Part shown: piece after piece, positions 34,072 through 43,374 of the stretch | Layout: the number at the start of each line of letters is the position of its first letter | How positions within the stretch are numbered: the first letter of the stretch is position 1 | DNA from: Tissierella simiarum | GTDB taxonomy: Bacteria > Bacillota > Clostridia > Tissierellales > Tissierellaceae | DNA length: 51,596 nt | Assembly (NCBI RefSeq): GCF_018917865.1 | Contig: NZ_JAHLPM010000021.1 | Span: 1-51,596 of the forward strand | Reading direction: 5' to 3' | Notes under the pieces: model-generated | Told to the model about the DNA's origin: nothing | Seen by the model: the letters and a program-made list of their open reading frames with translations, nothing else | Databases searched by the model: none | Position numbers and translations under genes: made by a program

Positions 34072-34446
34072 ATGAGAATAATAGTATCCAATTCTTCTAA
34101 TGAGCCTATATATGAACAAATTTCTAACCAAATAAAGGGCATGATAATAAAGGGAGAATTACAAGAGGGAGAGATGCTACCTTCCATTAGGGGGCTAGCT
34201 AAAGATCTTCAAATATCTGTAATCACTACTAAAAGAGCTTATGAGGAATTAGAAAAAGAAGGATTTATAGAAACTATGCAGGGGAAAGGTTCCTTTGTAG
34301 CTATGCAAAATAAGGAATTAATTAAGGAGAAAAAATTAAAAATTATAGAAGAAAAATTATTAGAAATAGTTGAAGAAAGTAAGACTATGGGATTAAGTTA
34401 CAAAGAAATAAATCAAATGCTTAAGATTTTGTTTGAGGAGGTATAG
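34072..34446 (+). CDS. GntR-family regulator, YtrA subfamily
   Basis: 124 residues. The N-terminal winged helix (about 10-75) has NEPIYEQISNQIKGMI and SIRGLAKDLQISVITTKRAY. The short C-terminal region (two helices) lacks an effector domain, as in YtrA-type regulators. I chose ATG 34072 because AGGAGG lies directly upstream. It is the first gene of an operon with an ABC transporter ATPase (2 bases later) and two permeases, the standard arrangement for YtrA, which responds to cell-wall antibiotics in Bacillus. Confidence 0.93.
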   Translation: MRIIVSNSSNEPIYEQISNQIKGMIIKGELQEGEMLPSIRGLAKDLQISVITTKRAYEELEKEGFIETMQGKGSFVAMQNKELIKEKKLKIIEEKLLEIVEESKTMGLSYKEINQMLKILFEEV

Positions 34447-34448
34447 TT

Positions 34449-35303
34449 ATGGATTATATTCTAGAAGTAAAGGATTTAACTAAAAAGTTTGAAAGTTTTA
34501 AGCTGGATAAAGTCTCTTTTAAATTAGAGCCTGGATATATTATGGGATTTATTGGACCTAATGGTGCAGGAAAAAGTACTACTATAAAACTTATAATGAA
34601 TCTTCTTAAAAAAGATGGTGGAGAGGTAAAGGTCTTTGGTAAAGACCATATTCAATTTGAAAAGGAAATAAAAAACAGAATAGGCTTTGTATACGACGAA
34701 TCTTATTTTTATGAAGATTTAACTATAGGACAGATGAAAAGTATAGTAGCATCTTTTTACAAAGGATGGGACGATACATTGTTTAATAAATATTTAAAGG
34801 ATTTTGATTTAAATCCTAAGATGAAAATAAAGAAACTATCCAAAGGTATGAAAATGAAGTTTTCTTTAGCCTTAGCTTTATCTCATAATGCGGATTTAAT
34901 AATTATGGATGAGCCAACTTCTGGGTTGGATCCGGTTTTTAGAAGAGAAATATTAGATATTTTATATAATGTTATTCAAGATGAAAATAAAAGTATATTT
35001 TTCTCTACTCATATAACTACGGATTTAGAAAAGATTGCAGATTATATTACCTTTATAAACAAAGGGAAAATAGTGTTTTCAAAGCCAAAGGATGATATTT
35101 TAGAAAATTATTCAGTGGTAAAAGGTGGGACTAATTTACTTGATGCTGATACAAGAAAGGAATTTATAGGCATAAGAGAAACAGGAGTAGGATTTGAAGG
35201 ATTAGTGGAAAATGGACAAAAAATAAAAGAATTATTTGGTAGTCAAGTGTTAATAGAGAAAGCATCTTTAGAAGATATTATGGTTTACACTGTAAGGGGG
35301 TAA
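34449..35303 (+). CDS. ABC transporter ATP-binding protein
   Basis: 284 residues. Walker A GPNGAGKST (about 36-44), an unusual signature LSKGMKMKF in place of LSGGQ, Walker B DLIIMDEPTSGLDP and the switch His in STHITTDLEK are all present. The LSKGM signature is common in the YtrB/BcrA-like exporters of Gram-positive bacteria. The C-terminal 60 residues are an extra domain, probably for permease contact. It is part of the GntR operon and is followed after 5 bases by the first permease. Confidence 0.93.
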   Translation: MDYILEVKDLTKKFESFKLDKVSFKLEPGYIMGFIGPNGAGKSTTIKLIMNLLKKDGGEVKVFGKDHIQFEKEIKNRIGFVYDESYFYEDLTIGQMKSIVASFYKGWDDTLFNKYLKDFDLNPKMKIKKLSKGMKMKFSLALALSHNADLIIMDEPTSGLDPVFRREILDILYNVIQDENKSIFFSTHITTDLEKIADYITFINKGKIVFSKPKDDILENYSVVKGGTNLLDADTRKEFIGIRETGVGFEGLVENGQKIKELFGSQVLIEKASLEDIMVYTVRG

Positions 35304-35308
35304 TTATA

Positions 35309-35947
35309 ATGTTGGGTTTAATAAAAAGAGATTTAAATTTAATGTTTTCCAACAAACAGAATATATTCTTTCTAGTTCTATATGTTCCCTTTTTTCTTTT
35401 TATGATAGATACTAAAAGTATGCCACATCTATACTTGGTTATATTGGTCACTTATACTCATATGTTAACTATAATACCTTTTTCTTATGATATAACATAT
35501 AAGACCCACTTAATGTTTCAATCTTTACCTATTAAGAGGAGAGATATAGTTATATATAAATATTTATCCATATTTATATATTTTATATTTGCAGTTGTGT
35601 ATGTTGGGGTTTATATGTGGATAATTAACTTAATTGGATTTAAGAATGTGGATTATTTTAATGTATCTATGATAAAAATTGCTTTACCTTTAGTCATGGT
35701 AAGTTTAAGTATTACTATACCTGCTTACTTTAGACTATCTCCTAAAATAGCTCAAATATTTAATATATTTATATACATTCTATTATTTAATATATTAAGT
35801 ATTAATATAAACAGTATTGTAAATGTGGGAACTGGTCCAATATTAAGTATTTTTAAAGGAATAAATCCTATTTTCATAGCTTTAGGAGTATTTGTTTTAT
35901 CAATTATTTTATCTATAAAACTTTATGAAACTAAAGATTTGGCATAA
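35309..35947 (+). CDS. ABC-2 type transporter permease
   Basis: 212 residues with six hydrophobic segments and the pattern of ABC-2 permeases: an N-terminal amphipathic start (LIKRDLNLMFSNKQN), then MFQSLPIKRRDIVIYKY, the coupling-helix region typical of this group. It makes a dimer with the permease encoded next. The substrate is unknown. Confidence 0.85.
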   Translation: MLGLIKRDLNLMFSNKQNIFFLVLYVPFFLFMIDTKSMPHLYLVILVTYTHMLTIIPFSYDITYKTHLMFQSLPIKRRDIVIYKYLSIFIYFIFAVVYVGVYMWIINLIGFKNVDYFNVSMIKIALPLVMVSLSITIPAYFRLSPKIAQIFNIFIYILLFNILSININSIVNVGTGPILSIFKGINPIFIALGVFVLSIILSIKLYETKDLA

Positions 35948-35960
35948 GAGAGGTGATAAT

Positions 35961-36626
35961 ATGAAAAATCTTGTTATGAAAGATTTAAGGCTTACTACTA
36001 AAATGAATATATTTGCTTTACTTTATGGAATAATTATAGGATTTACCGGATTAATGATAAATGATGTATATAGGTCTAAGACCATGTATATAGTAGGCAT
36101 GTCATTATCAATTTATATAGTTGCTATTTATACTAGTGGTTTTGAAGGTAGAGCTAAATCAGACATTATATTAAATAGCTTTCCTATAAATAGAATAGAT
36201 ATAGTAAAAGCAAAATATGTAAGCATGATTATATATATAATTCTAGGTGGAATGTTTATTATTATACCTACTCAAATTTTTAAATTAATAGGAAGTTTTA
36301 GTGGTAAAGTAGGGAATCCTGCCAGTCTATTTGATTTTTTATTTGTTTTAGCACTATCTTTAATTTTTTATTCAATATATTTACCTTTTTATTATAAAAG
36401 TGATGATGGATTAAGAACCTTTAATCAAGTCTTTTATATGATTATGATAATAATTCCCGGTGTAATTGGAAAACTAGGGAAAAAGATAGAAGGAACAGAG
36501 CTATTTAGTTATATTATTGGTATGGATTTAAAATCTGTTATATTAATATTATTGGGATTAGGAGTTGTACTATATATTATATCTCTGCAAATTTCAAAAC
36601 AAATCTATTTAAAAAGAGAATTTTAG
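35961..36626 (+). CDS. ABC-2 type transporter permease, second subunit
   Basis: 221 residues, with six hydrophobic segments and the same kind of motif, ILNSFPINRIDIVKAKYVSM, as the preceding permease, so the two are paralogous. I chose ATG 35961 (MKNLVMKDLRL), which has GAGAGGTGA before it; the frame extends further upstream into the previous gene. It ends the GntR operon at a strong terminator. Confidence 0.87.
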   Translation: MKNLVMKDLRLTTKMNIFALLYGIIIGFTGLMINDVYRSKTMYIVGMSLSIYIVAIYTSGFEGRAKSDIILNSFPINRIDIVKAKYVSMIIYIILGGMFIIIPTQIFKLIGSFSGKVGNPASLFDFLFVLALSLIFYSIYLPFYYKSDDGLRTFNQVFYMIMIIIPGVIGKLGKKIEGTELFSYIIGMDLKSVILILLGLGVVLYIISLQISKQIYLKREF

Positions 36627-36649
36627 AAGGGCTATTTAGCCCTTCTTTT
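36625..36649. terminator. Bidirectional terminator
   Basis: AGAAGGGCT-ATTT-AGCCCTTCT followed by TTT. It lies between the GntR-ABC operon and the convergent D-serine dehydratase gene. Confidence 0.92.
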
Positions 36650-37954
36650 AATAAGAAGCTCTCCTTTGGCATAATAGCCCTTCATAATATTTTTTGGAAC
36701 TAAACTTCCTCCAGTAGCCCAGCACATATGTGTAGCATTGTTTAGATAATCTTTACCATATTTATCAGAAGTAAGAATTGGTCCTAAAAAACCTGCTAAA
36801 GCAGAAGGTTCTAAGTATATATTTTCTTCTTGAGCTAAGGAAGTTAAAAATCTATATAATCTATTATCATCTATAGTAAAAGCACCACTTAATATTTTAT
36901 CCATTATTTTACCTACAAAGGAAGAAGGTCTGCCTACAGCTAGTCCATCAGCTTCTGTTCTATTGTCTAAACCAATATCTTCAACAGAAATACCATCATG
37001 TAATCCTGTCATTAGTCCTAAAAGCATAGCAGGAGAATGGGTAGGTTCTGCAAAGAAACAGTGTACATTATCTCCATACATTAACTTTAATCCATAAGCT
37101 ACACCACCAGGTCCTCCACCTACACCACAAGGAAGATAGACAAATAAAGGATGTTTATCATCCACTATTATATTCATTTCATCTAATTGTTTTCTTGTTC
37201 TACTACCTGCTACAGCATAACCTAAGAATAAATCTTTAGAATTTTCATCATCTATAAAATAGCTATTAGAGTCGTTATCAGATAATTTTCTTCCTTCAAG
37301 AACAGCTTTAGAATAGTCTGAAGCATATTCTATTACTTCAACACCTTTAGATTTTAAAAGTTCTTTTTTCCATTGTTTAGCATCGGAAGACATATGGACT
37401 TTTACTTTAAAACCTATTTTCGCACTCATTATTCCTATACTTAATCCTAAGTTACCAGTACTACCAACTTGAATAGTATAGTTTGAAAAAAACTCCTTAA
37501 ATCTATTCTCTGCTAATATGGAATAATCATCTTCTGACATAAGCATATTGTTCTCTATAGCTAAAGTTTCAGCATGTTTCAAGACTTCGTATATACCACC
37601 TCTAGCCTTAATAGATCCTGCTATAGGAAGCAAATCATCTCTTTTAACAATTAAATTACCATATATATTTTTTTCATAGTCTTTTTCCATTCGTTTTTTC
37701 ATATTGTCAATTTTAGATATGGGAGATTCAATGATTCCATTTTTTACTTCTGGGAAGATTTTTTCAATGTATGGAGCAAATCTTATTAATCTTTCTTCTG
37801 CATTTAACACATCCTTATGGGATAAGGGAAGAGAATCTTCTACATTAATAAAGTTTGTATAATTTTCATTAAACCAAATTACTTCTCTTAAAGCTTTTAT
37901 TTCTTTTAACAAAGGTAAGTTTTCTTTAGATATAGATATAGTTTTATCTTCCAT
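36632..37954 (-). CDS. dsdA: D-serine ammonia-lyase (D-serine dehydratase)
   Basis: 440 residues, the normal DsdA length. It is a PLP enzyme converting D-serine to pyruvate and ammonia. The N-terminal part has [11 protein letters not shown]116 in GSIKARGG forms the Schiff base with [14 protein letters not shown] binds the phosphate; [14 protein letters not shown] and [11 protein letters not shown] follow as in E. coli DsdA. AGGAGGAG lies before the ATG. No dsdC or dsdX partner is adjacent. D-serine could come from wall peptides or the environment and feed fermentation. Confidence 0.93.
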   Translation of the reverse strand: MEDKTISISKENLPLLKEIKALREVIWFNENYTNFINVEDSLPLSHKDVLNAEERLIRFAPYIEKIFPEVKNGIIESPISKIDNMKKRMEKDYEKNIYGNLIVKRDDLLPIAGSIKARGGIYEVLKHAETLAIENNMLMSEDDYSILAENRFKEFFSNYTIQVGSTGNLGLSIGIMSAKIGFKVKVHMSSDAKQWKKELLKSKGVEVIEYASDYSKAVLEGRKLSDNDSNSYFIDDENSKDLFLGYAVAGSRTRKQLDEMNIIVDDKHPLFVYLPCGVGGGPGGVAYGLKLMYGDNVHCFFAEPTHSPAMLLGLMTGLHDGISVEDIGLDNRTEADGLAVGRPSSFVGKIMDKILSGAFTIDDNRLYRFLTSLAQEENIYLEPSALAGFLGPILTSDKYGKDYLNNATHMCWATGGSLVPKNIMKGYYAKGELLIKRRAK

Positions 37955-38008
37955 AGTACTCCTCCTTTAGTTTAAGCCAATATATAGTATTTAAACTAAG
38001 TATACCAT

Positions 38009-38060
38009 AATAATACAGTTCTTTTGTCTAAAAATTCTAGAACAAAAGAACTGTATTATT
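38009..38060 (-). terminator. Long hairpin after the ABC-2 exporter operon
   Basis: AATAATACAGTTCTTTTGT pairs perfectly over 19 bp with its reverse complement at 38042-38060, with a 14-base loop. It ends the minus-strand exporter operon and is upstream of dsdA. Confidence 0.8.
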
Positions 38061-38791
38061 TAAGAAAGTATATCTTTAGTTGTAAATTTATATAGACCAA
38101 TTGCAAAAGCCGCAACAAACAATATTATGCTAAAGGGATAAATAAGCATATTTTGTTCAAATAATCCTCCTCCAGAAGTAGCCATTGCAGGATAGGTCCA
38201 AGGATAAACTATCCAATATTTAGTATTGGCCACAAGAAGTGTAGGAAGAGTAAGACCTATTCCTAAACCTAAGGGTACTCCTACATGGGAGAAGTTTATA
38301 CTTATAATATAAATTATTATCATAATAGGAAAAGATACTATATAAGATAGAAGAGGCTGACCAATAATCATACCATAGGGAATAGGATCTGGAGCTTTCA
38401 CCATCTTTCCGGCTATTAATATACTTACTATAAAAACAAGTATGTTTATGAAAACTATACAGCTACCTAAGATAAATTTACTTATATACATATCTTTTCG
38501 TTTAATAGGAAGAGTTAAAGCGTATTTCCATCCTCCATTATCATTTTCTACTTTTCCCATAAGAGACATAATTAAAGTAATCAATATAGGTAACAATAGG
38601 AAGGAATAAAAAATAACACTTTGCGTATATATTTGGTTCCATATATTTTGACCTTTTCCTGTAAATAAGTCATAGTATCTTAAAAAGTTAGAAGCTCCTT
38701 GAAAAACTATAAATGCAGGAGCCAAAGCGGCAATCCATAAAACCTTTGAATGCTTTAATTTTAACATTTCTATTTGTAACATTTTTCTCAT
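38060..38791 (-). CDS. ABC-2 permease, bacitracin/lantibiotic-protection type
   Basis: 243 residues with six hydrophobic segments and a start MLQIEMLKLKHSKVLWIAALAP that is typical of LanE/LanG and BcrB-like permeases. The motif GWKYALTLPIKRKDMYISK is the coupling region. It is the last of three genes forming one exporter with the next permease and the ATPase. The exporter probably removes cell-wall-active peptides from the membrane. Confidence 0.87.
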   Translation of the reverse strand: MRKMLQIEMLKLKHSKVLWIAALAPAFIVFQGASNFLRYYDLFTGKGQNIWNQIYTQSVIFYSFLLLPILITLIMSLMGKVENDNGGWKYALTLPIKRKDMYISKFILGSCIVFINILVFIVSILIAGKMVKAPDPIPYGMIIGQPLLSYIVSFPIMIIIYIISINFSHVGVPLGLGIGLTLPTLLVANTKYWIVYPWTYPAMATSGGGLFEQNMLIYPFSIILFVAAFAIGLYKFTTKDILS

Positions 38792-38804
38792 AATATTTTC
38801 TCCT

Positions 38805-39551
38805 TTAGTCTAAAATATCTTTTCTTTTAAAGTGAACCATACCAATAAAAAGGAATAAGAGTCCAAAGGTTATACCGCCTTGTATTGCTATGGAATTATT
38901 TTCTCCCTTTAGGGGTATGGAATAAAGGATGTGGGCATAGGGAATAAGTTTTGCAATAAATTGAGACTGAGCTAAAAATAAAGATGCAATAATTCCCACA
39001 AAACCTTGGGCTAATGAAACTATAATGTTGTTAGTTCGAGAGCTTAACCAAAGTTGTAAACTAATTACTCCTAAAAGAGAAATGAACTGATATATACCAT
39101 ATTTTAAAAATAGATATATATCTAAGGAATCAGGAAAATTTAATATTTTACCTGCAAGTATTAGCCCCGAAATATTTAATATAATCATAAAGATACTAAA
39201 TATTACTACGGTAACCCATTTAGAAAAATATAATTTATTCTTGCTAATAGGCAGAGTTAATGTATATTTAAGTCCTCCGTCTTTATAATCTACATAATAT
39301 AATAGTGAACATATTGTTGTAACAGCCAATGGAAAAGTAATAAACCAAAGAGCTGATAAATGATTTTCTAATAACAATATCTCCCAAGTATTTAAAAGAT
39401 TTTGCTTTTTTGTAAGATAATCATATCTTAAATAAACATCTACAAAAGCTAAGAAGCTGGTACCTAAGGAAAGTAATAAAACAATGATCCATGTAAATCC
39501 TCTTTTTTGTTTGAGAAATTCGTTTTTAATACTGGATAGAAAAACTTTCAT
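38805..39551 (-). CDS. ABC-2 permease, bacitracin/lantibiotic-protection type
   Basis: 248 residues, six hydrophobic segments, paralogous to the next permease (compare GLKYTLTLPISKNKLYFSKW with the matching region there). Its ATG overlaps the stop codon of the ATPase gene (TAATG), so translation is coupled. It forms the heterodimeric membrane part of the exporter. Confidence 0.88.
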   Translation of the reverse strand: MKVFLSSIKNEFLKQKRGFTWIIVLLLSLGTSFLAFVDVYLRYDYLTKKQNLLNTWEILLLENHLSALWFITFPLAVTTICSLLYYVDYKDGGLKYTLTLPISKNKLYFSKWVTVVIFSIFMIILNISGLILAGKILNFPDSLDIYLFLKYGIYQFISLLGVISLQLWLSSRTNNIIVSLAQGFVGIIASLFLAQSQFIAKLIPYAHILYSIPLKGENNSIAIQGGITFGLLFLFIGMVHFKRKDILD

Positions 39552-40456
39552 TACTTTATTCCTCCTGTTAACTCTAAGAAGATATTCTCTAAACTTTTAT
39601 TTTCTTCACTAATATGTGAAACTTCAAAGCCTTCAAAGACTAATTCTTTATTCAGCAATCCAGGGTTTAATACTCCTTTTTTTAAGAATAATCTGCCATT
39701 CTTTTTATCTACCTCATAATTTTTATCTAATAAATATTTTTCTGCCTCTACCATAGGAGAAACTCCTAGACATATTTCAGACTGATTTTTATTTTTAAGT
39801 TCTTTAAGGGAGCCTTCAAAGAGCAGTTCTCCTTTATTAATAATTCCTACTTGTGTAGCCATTAACTCTACTTCGCTTAGAATATGACTGGATATTAGTA
39901 CAGTTACTCCCAACATTCCTGGAAGACTAATTATTAAATCTCTTATTTCATGTATTCCAGAAGGATCTAAGCCATTTGTGGGTTCGTCTAATATTAATAA
40001 TTCCTTATCTCCTAATAGTGCTTGAGCTATTCCAAGTCTTTGTTTCATTCCTAAAGAAAACTTTTTAACCTTTTCATTTTTCCATTTTGTTAGATCTACA
40101 ATTTTTAATACTTTATCTATCTCTTTTTTATCTGCATCTAGTATTTTTCTAGTTATCTCTAAATTTTCTTTAGCAGTTAAATTGCCATAATAGGACGGAG
40201 ATTCTACCATAGAACCTACCTTTCTAAGTAAATTTATAGAATGACTTTCGATAGACTTACCAAATAAATAAGATTTTCCTTTAGTAGGTTTTATAAGTCC
40301 TAAAAGCATTCTTATAGTAGTAGATTTTCCAGCACCATTAGGTCCTAAGAATCCATAAATCTCTCCTTTTTCTACTTTCAAATTAACTTTATTTACAGCA
40401 GTAAAATTGCTAAATTCTTTCGTCAAGTCTTTTGTTTCTATAACATATTCAGTCAC
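39551..40456 (-). CDS. ABC transporter ATPase, BcrA/LanF type
   Basis: 301 residues. Walker A GPNGAGKST (about 37-45), signature FSLGMKQRLGIAQALLG, Walker B LLILDEPTNGLDP and SSHILSEVELMA are all present; the LGMKQRLGIA signature is that of bacitracin and lantibiotic immunity ATPases. The start is GTG at 40456 after AAGGAGG. It heads the exporter operon downstream of a two-component system but is separated from it by a terminator, so the system probably acts on a promoter in 40457-40550. Confidence 0.92.
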   Translation of the reverse strand: MTEYVIETKDLTKEFSNFTAVNKVNLKVEKGEIYGFLGPNGAGKSTTIRMLLGLIKPTKGKSYLFGKSIESHSINLLRKVGSMVESPSYYGNLTAKENLEITRKILDADKKEIDKVLKIVDLTKWKNEKVKKFSLGMKQRLGIAQALLGDKELLILDEPTNGLDPSGIHEIRDLIISLPGMLGVTVLISSHILSEVELMATQVGIINKGELLFEGSLKELKNKNQSEICLGVSPMVEAEKYLLDKNYEVDKKNGRLFLKKGVLNPGLLNKELVFEGFEVSHISEENKSLENIFLELTGGIK

Positions 40457-40552
40457 TTTAAAACCTCCTTCTTAGTTTCTTGTTAATTAAACTTTATCAT
40501 TCTGACCTTAACTATATTTTTAGCCATCCTTAATTAATCCTTAAATTTATAC

Positions 40553-40584
40553 AAAAAAAGAAGCCTTATTTCATTTATAAGGCT
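40553..40584 (-). terminator. Terminator of the regulator/kinase operon
   Basis: On the minus strand AGCCTTAT-N7-ATAAGGCT is followed by TCTTTTTTTG. The kinase stop codon is inside the loop. It separates the two-component genes from the ABC genes. Confidence 0.88.
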
Positions 40585-41999
40585 ATAGTTATTTTGGTTC
40601 CTTTTCCTAGCTGACTAGTAACCTGGATATTACCTCCATGGGCTTCGATAATTTCTTTGGATATAATCATGCCTCGTCCAGAACCTTTTTTATTTTCTTT
40701 TAAAGATTTATCATTATAATTTCTATCAAATGGATGGGCAAGTTTTTCTTTAGACATGCCTGTACCATTGTCCTCAATTAAAATACAAATTCCATTTTCA
40801 TTAGAGATAGATATATTAATAACGGTATCCTTAGTATTGTGTATTAGTGCGTTATAGACTAAATTGTTTATTGCTCTTGAAAAAAGATGAGTATCTAAGT
40901 CGATAAAAATAGGATTTTCTTTATGTGAGAAATTAACTTTTCTATTTTCATATAGTGGATGATTTAAGATATTAACAATAATTTCTACCATAAAATCATT
41001 TAAATTAATTTTTTGCTTATTTAAAGGAATTAGACTATTTTGCAGTTTATAAGTTAATTTTAAGTCATTTAATAAGTTCTCAATATAATCTGTTTTTTCT
41101 AATATTATTTTCAAATAATTATCCTTTTCTTCATTAGAAGAGATATAGATATCATCTAATAATATTTCTCCATAACCCTTAATAGATGAGAGAGGAGTTT
41201 TTACATCATGGCAAAAATTTTCTATCCAATTTTCTCGTATTTTATTTAGATTCTCTTTTTCTATTTTACTTTCTTTTAATTTAATACTAAGATTGTTTAA
41301 GTTAGAATAAATATCTTTATAGACACCTTTTTCAGGATAGTAAACATTGTAATCTCCATCAGCTAAAATTTTGATACCGTCAATTATTTTAGATAATGGA
41401 TTGGTAAGCTTTCGACCAAATAAATAACTTATTGAAATAGTTACAAGTAAAGTGCTAAATAACGTTACAAATATTCCTTGTTTATATGATTTAAATATAT
41501 TAGAAAAGTTAAAATATACGACATATCTTGCTACCAAATTATATGGGAGTCCTATGATATAACTATATTTTAAATCATTATTTTTAATCATACCTATAAA
41601 AATACTGGAATCTCCTATAACTCCATTGTATTTATAAGCATGTACGATTTCCACAGGGGAATAATGTATGGGAGCATTATCAGGTTTAAGGTTATTGTAC
41701 ACCTCATCTCCATTATTATCCAATATTTGTATCCAACCATTATACTTTTTTAATATTTCAATTCCTTCTTCAGATACATAAGGATCATTGTCTTTAAATT
41801 CTATGAATTGGAAGAAATCTGAAGCGAATTTTTCTGCTCCTGCGGGGGTTGAGTAGATTTCATTAATGTCACTGGTATTTCTAGAAAATAAAGACTCTCC
41901 ATATAAATAATAACTTATAGAAGAGAAAACTAACAAAAGAACTATCATATTTACAATGGTTATAGTTATAATAAAACGTAAAGTTATTTTCCAGTTCAT
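40575..41999 (-). CDS. Sensor histidine kinase of the antimicrobial-peptide exporter
   Basis: 474 residues. Two membrane segments (about 10-32 and 175-195) enclose an extracellular sensor domain of about 140 residues. A HAMP domain follows (about 195-245), then the H-box NFCHDVKTPLSSIKGYGE with His 264, and an ATPase domain with NNLVYNALIHN, DNGTGMSKEK and GSGRGMIISKEII. LanK-like kinases that control lantibiotic immunity have this layout. The gene is 4 bases after the response regulator. Confidence 0.92.
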   Translation of the reverse strand: MNWKITLRFIITITIVNMIVLLLVFSSISYYLYGESLFSRNTSDINEIYSTPAGAEKFASDFFQFIEFKDNDPYVSEEGIEILKKYNGWIQILDNNGDEVYNNLKPDNAPIHYSPVEIVHAYKYNGVIGDSSIFIGMIKNNDLKYSYIIGLPYNLVARYVVYFNFSNIFKSYKQGIFVTLFSTLLVTISISYLFGRKLTNPLSKIIDGIKILADGDYNVYYPEKGVYKDIYSNLNNLSIKLKESKIEKENLNKIRENWIENFCHDVKTPLSSIKGYGEILLDDIYISSNEEKDNYLKIILEKTDYIENLLNDLKLTYKLQNSLIPLNKQKINLNDFMVEIIVNILNHPLYENRKVNFSHKENPIFIDLDTHLFSRAINNLVYNALIHNTKDTVINISISNENGICILIEDNGTGMSKEKLAHPFDRNYNDKSLKENKKGSGRGMIISKEIIEAHGGNIQVTSQLGKGTKITIAL

Positions 42000-42003
42000 C
42001 TAC

Positions 42004-42720
42004 CTATACCTCCTTGGTATTTAATTTATATCCAAGTCCTTTTATGGTTAATAAATACTTAGGAGAGCTAGGGATATCTTCAATCTTTTCTCTTATCTTT
42101 CTTATATGGACCATAATAGTATTGTCATCACCGAAGTAGGGTTCTTCCCATATAGCTTCATATAGAGTTTTTTTACTTAATATATGGTTTGGATATTTTG
42201 CTAAATACAATAAAAGCTGATATTCTTTTGCCGTTAAAGATAAAACTTGTCCGTTTTTTAATACTTCTTTTTTTCCTTCATTTATAGCTATTTGACCAAA
42301 TTCAATTATATTATTTTCTATAGTGTTTAAGTATGCTTTTCGCCTAAGTTGTGCTTTTATTCTATAGGCTACTTCTTTGGGGCTAAAAGGTTTAGTAATA
42401 TAATCATCTCCCCCTAAACTTAAACCCAATAATTTATCTATATCATCATTTTTTGCAGATAAAAACAATATTGGACACAGCGTAATTTTTCTTAGAGATT
42501 GACATACCTGAAATCCATCAATATCGGGAAGCATAATATCTAGAACGATTATATCTGGATCTATTTTTTTGCATAGTTCAATGCTTTCATATCCAGATAA
42601 GGATTTATATATTTCTTTAAATCCTTCTTTAATTAAGGTGGTTTCTAGTAGATCCAATATATCTTTTTCATCATCTACTAAAAGTATTTTTTCTGTTTCT
42701 AAATGGCTTATTCCAATCAA
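42004..42720 (-). CDS. OmpR-family response regulator of the exporter
   Basis: 238 residues. Receiver with DDE at 16-18, D61 in IVLDIMLPDIDGF and KPFSP; winged helix with IMVHIRKIREKIE and IKGLGYKLN. The start codon is TTG at 42720: AAAGGG lies upstream at a proper distance and no ATG is available in frame. Together with the kinase it should control the ABC-2 exporter transcribed next. Confidence 0.92.
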   Translation of the reverse strand: MIGISHLETEKILLVDDEKDILDLLETTLIKEGFKEIYKSLSGYESIELCKKIDPDIIVLDIMLPDIDGFQVCQSLRKITLCPILFLSAKNDDIDKLLGLSLGGDDYITKPFSPKEVAYRIKAQLRRKAYLNTIENNIIEFGQIAINEGKKEVLKNGQVLSLTAKEYQLLLYLAKYPNHILSKKTLYEAIWEEPYFGDDNTIMVHIRKIREKIEDIPSSPKYLLTIKGLGYKLNTKEV

Positions 42721-42825
42721 TGTAATTACCCTTTCTAAATACCAATATATTTTAAAATATAGTTATATAAAACATAACTTCTATTTTTAGTATATATTAT
42801 TATAACTTTAAATAAAAGAAGAAAG

Positions 42826-42857
42826 AAACCCGATAGGAAATATTCCTATCAGGTTTT
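42826..42857 (-). terminator. Terminator of the sulfur-transfer operon
   Basis: AAACC-C-GATAGGAA pairs with TTCCTATC-A-GGTTT around a 3-base loop, with one mismatch. The dsrE2-like gene's stop codon lies at its edge. Confidence 0.8.
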
Positions 42858-43332
42858 AAATGAATAATTGGATATTTGATTCTAAAGCGTCTACAATATA
42901 TTCTTCTGCTGTAACAATTTTAACTTCATTCAAAAGTTCTTCTTCTTTAAATCCCATTACCTCACAAGATAATTTGCAAGCTTGAAGAGATACACCTTTA
43001 TTGATAGCTCCCTTTAGAAAAGCACTTAAAGGAGGAGTATCACTTTCTTCCATCATTTCAACAAGCATTTTTTTACCGATTCCTGCAAAGTTCATTTTTG
43101 ATAAAGGTAGATCTTCTATAGTTCTTGGAGTCATATTGGCAAACATTTTTTCATAAGCAGTTTTATCTTCTTCTGACATTTTATTTGGTTCTCTTACTAG
43201 AAGAAGACCCCAAAAAGCAAAAAATAATGTAACATCTACATTTATTTCCCTAGCAGCATTAGCCATGACAAGGGCAGCTAATGCTTTATCATAATCAGCA
43301 CTAAACATAAGTATATTCATTTTTTTATTCAT
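42856..43332 (-). CDS. DsrE2/DrsE-like sulfur carrier protein
   Basis: 158 residues. The sequence MNILMFSADYDKALAALVMANAA, LFFAFWGLLLVR (a hydrophobic helix) and LQACKLSCEVMGF with two cysteines fits the DsrE/DsrF-like family, DsrE2 subgroup. The first of those Cys is the expected persulfide site. DsrE proteins accept and pass on sulfane sulfur. The partner is the cysteine desulfurase-like enzyme directly upstream. The ribosome binding site AAAGGAGG is buried in a hairpin (see the separate entry), so translation is probably tied to that of the upstream gene. Confidence 0.87.
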   Translation of the reverse strand: MNKKMNILMFSADYDKALAALVMANAAREINVDVTLFFAFWGLLLVREPNKMSEEDKTAYEKMFANMTPRTIEDLPLSKMNFAGIGKKMLVEMMEESDTPPLSAFLKGAINKGVSLQACKLSCEVMGFKEEELLNEVKIVTAEEYIVDALESNIQLFI

Positions 43333-43337
43333 TAAAA

Positions 43338-43374
43338 AACCTCCTTTCTACTATTTTTAGTAGAAAGGAAGGTT
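43338..43374 (-). promoter_or_regulatory. Intercistronic hairpin that hides the dsrE2 ribosome binding site
   Basis: On the minus strand, AACCTTCCTTTCTACTA pairs with TAGTAGAAAGGAGGTT (16 bp, one bulged base). The 3' arm contains the Shine-Dalgarno AAAGGAGG of the next gene, and the TAA of the upstream gene is in the loop. A run of six U follows, so the same element also looks like a terminator. Ribosomes finishing the first gene would open it. Confidence 0.8.
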
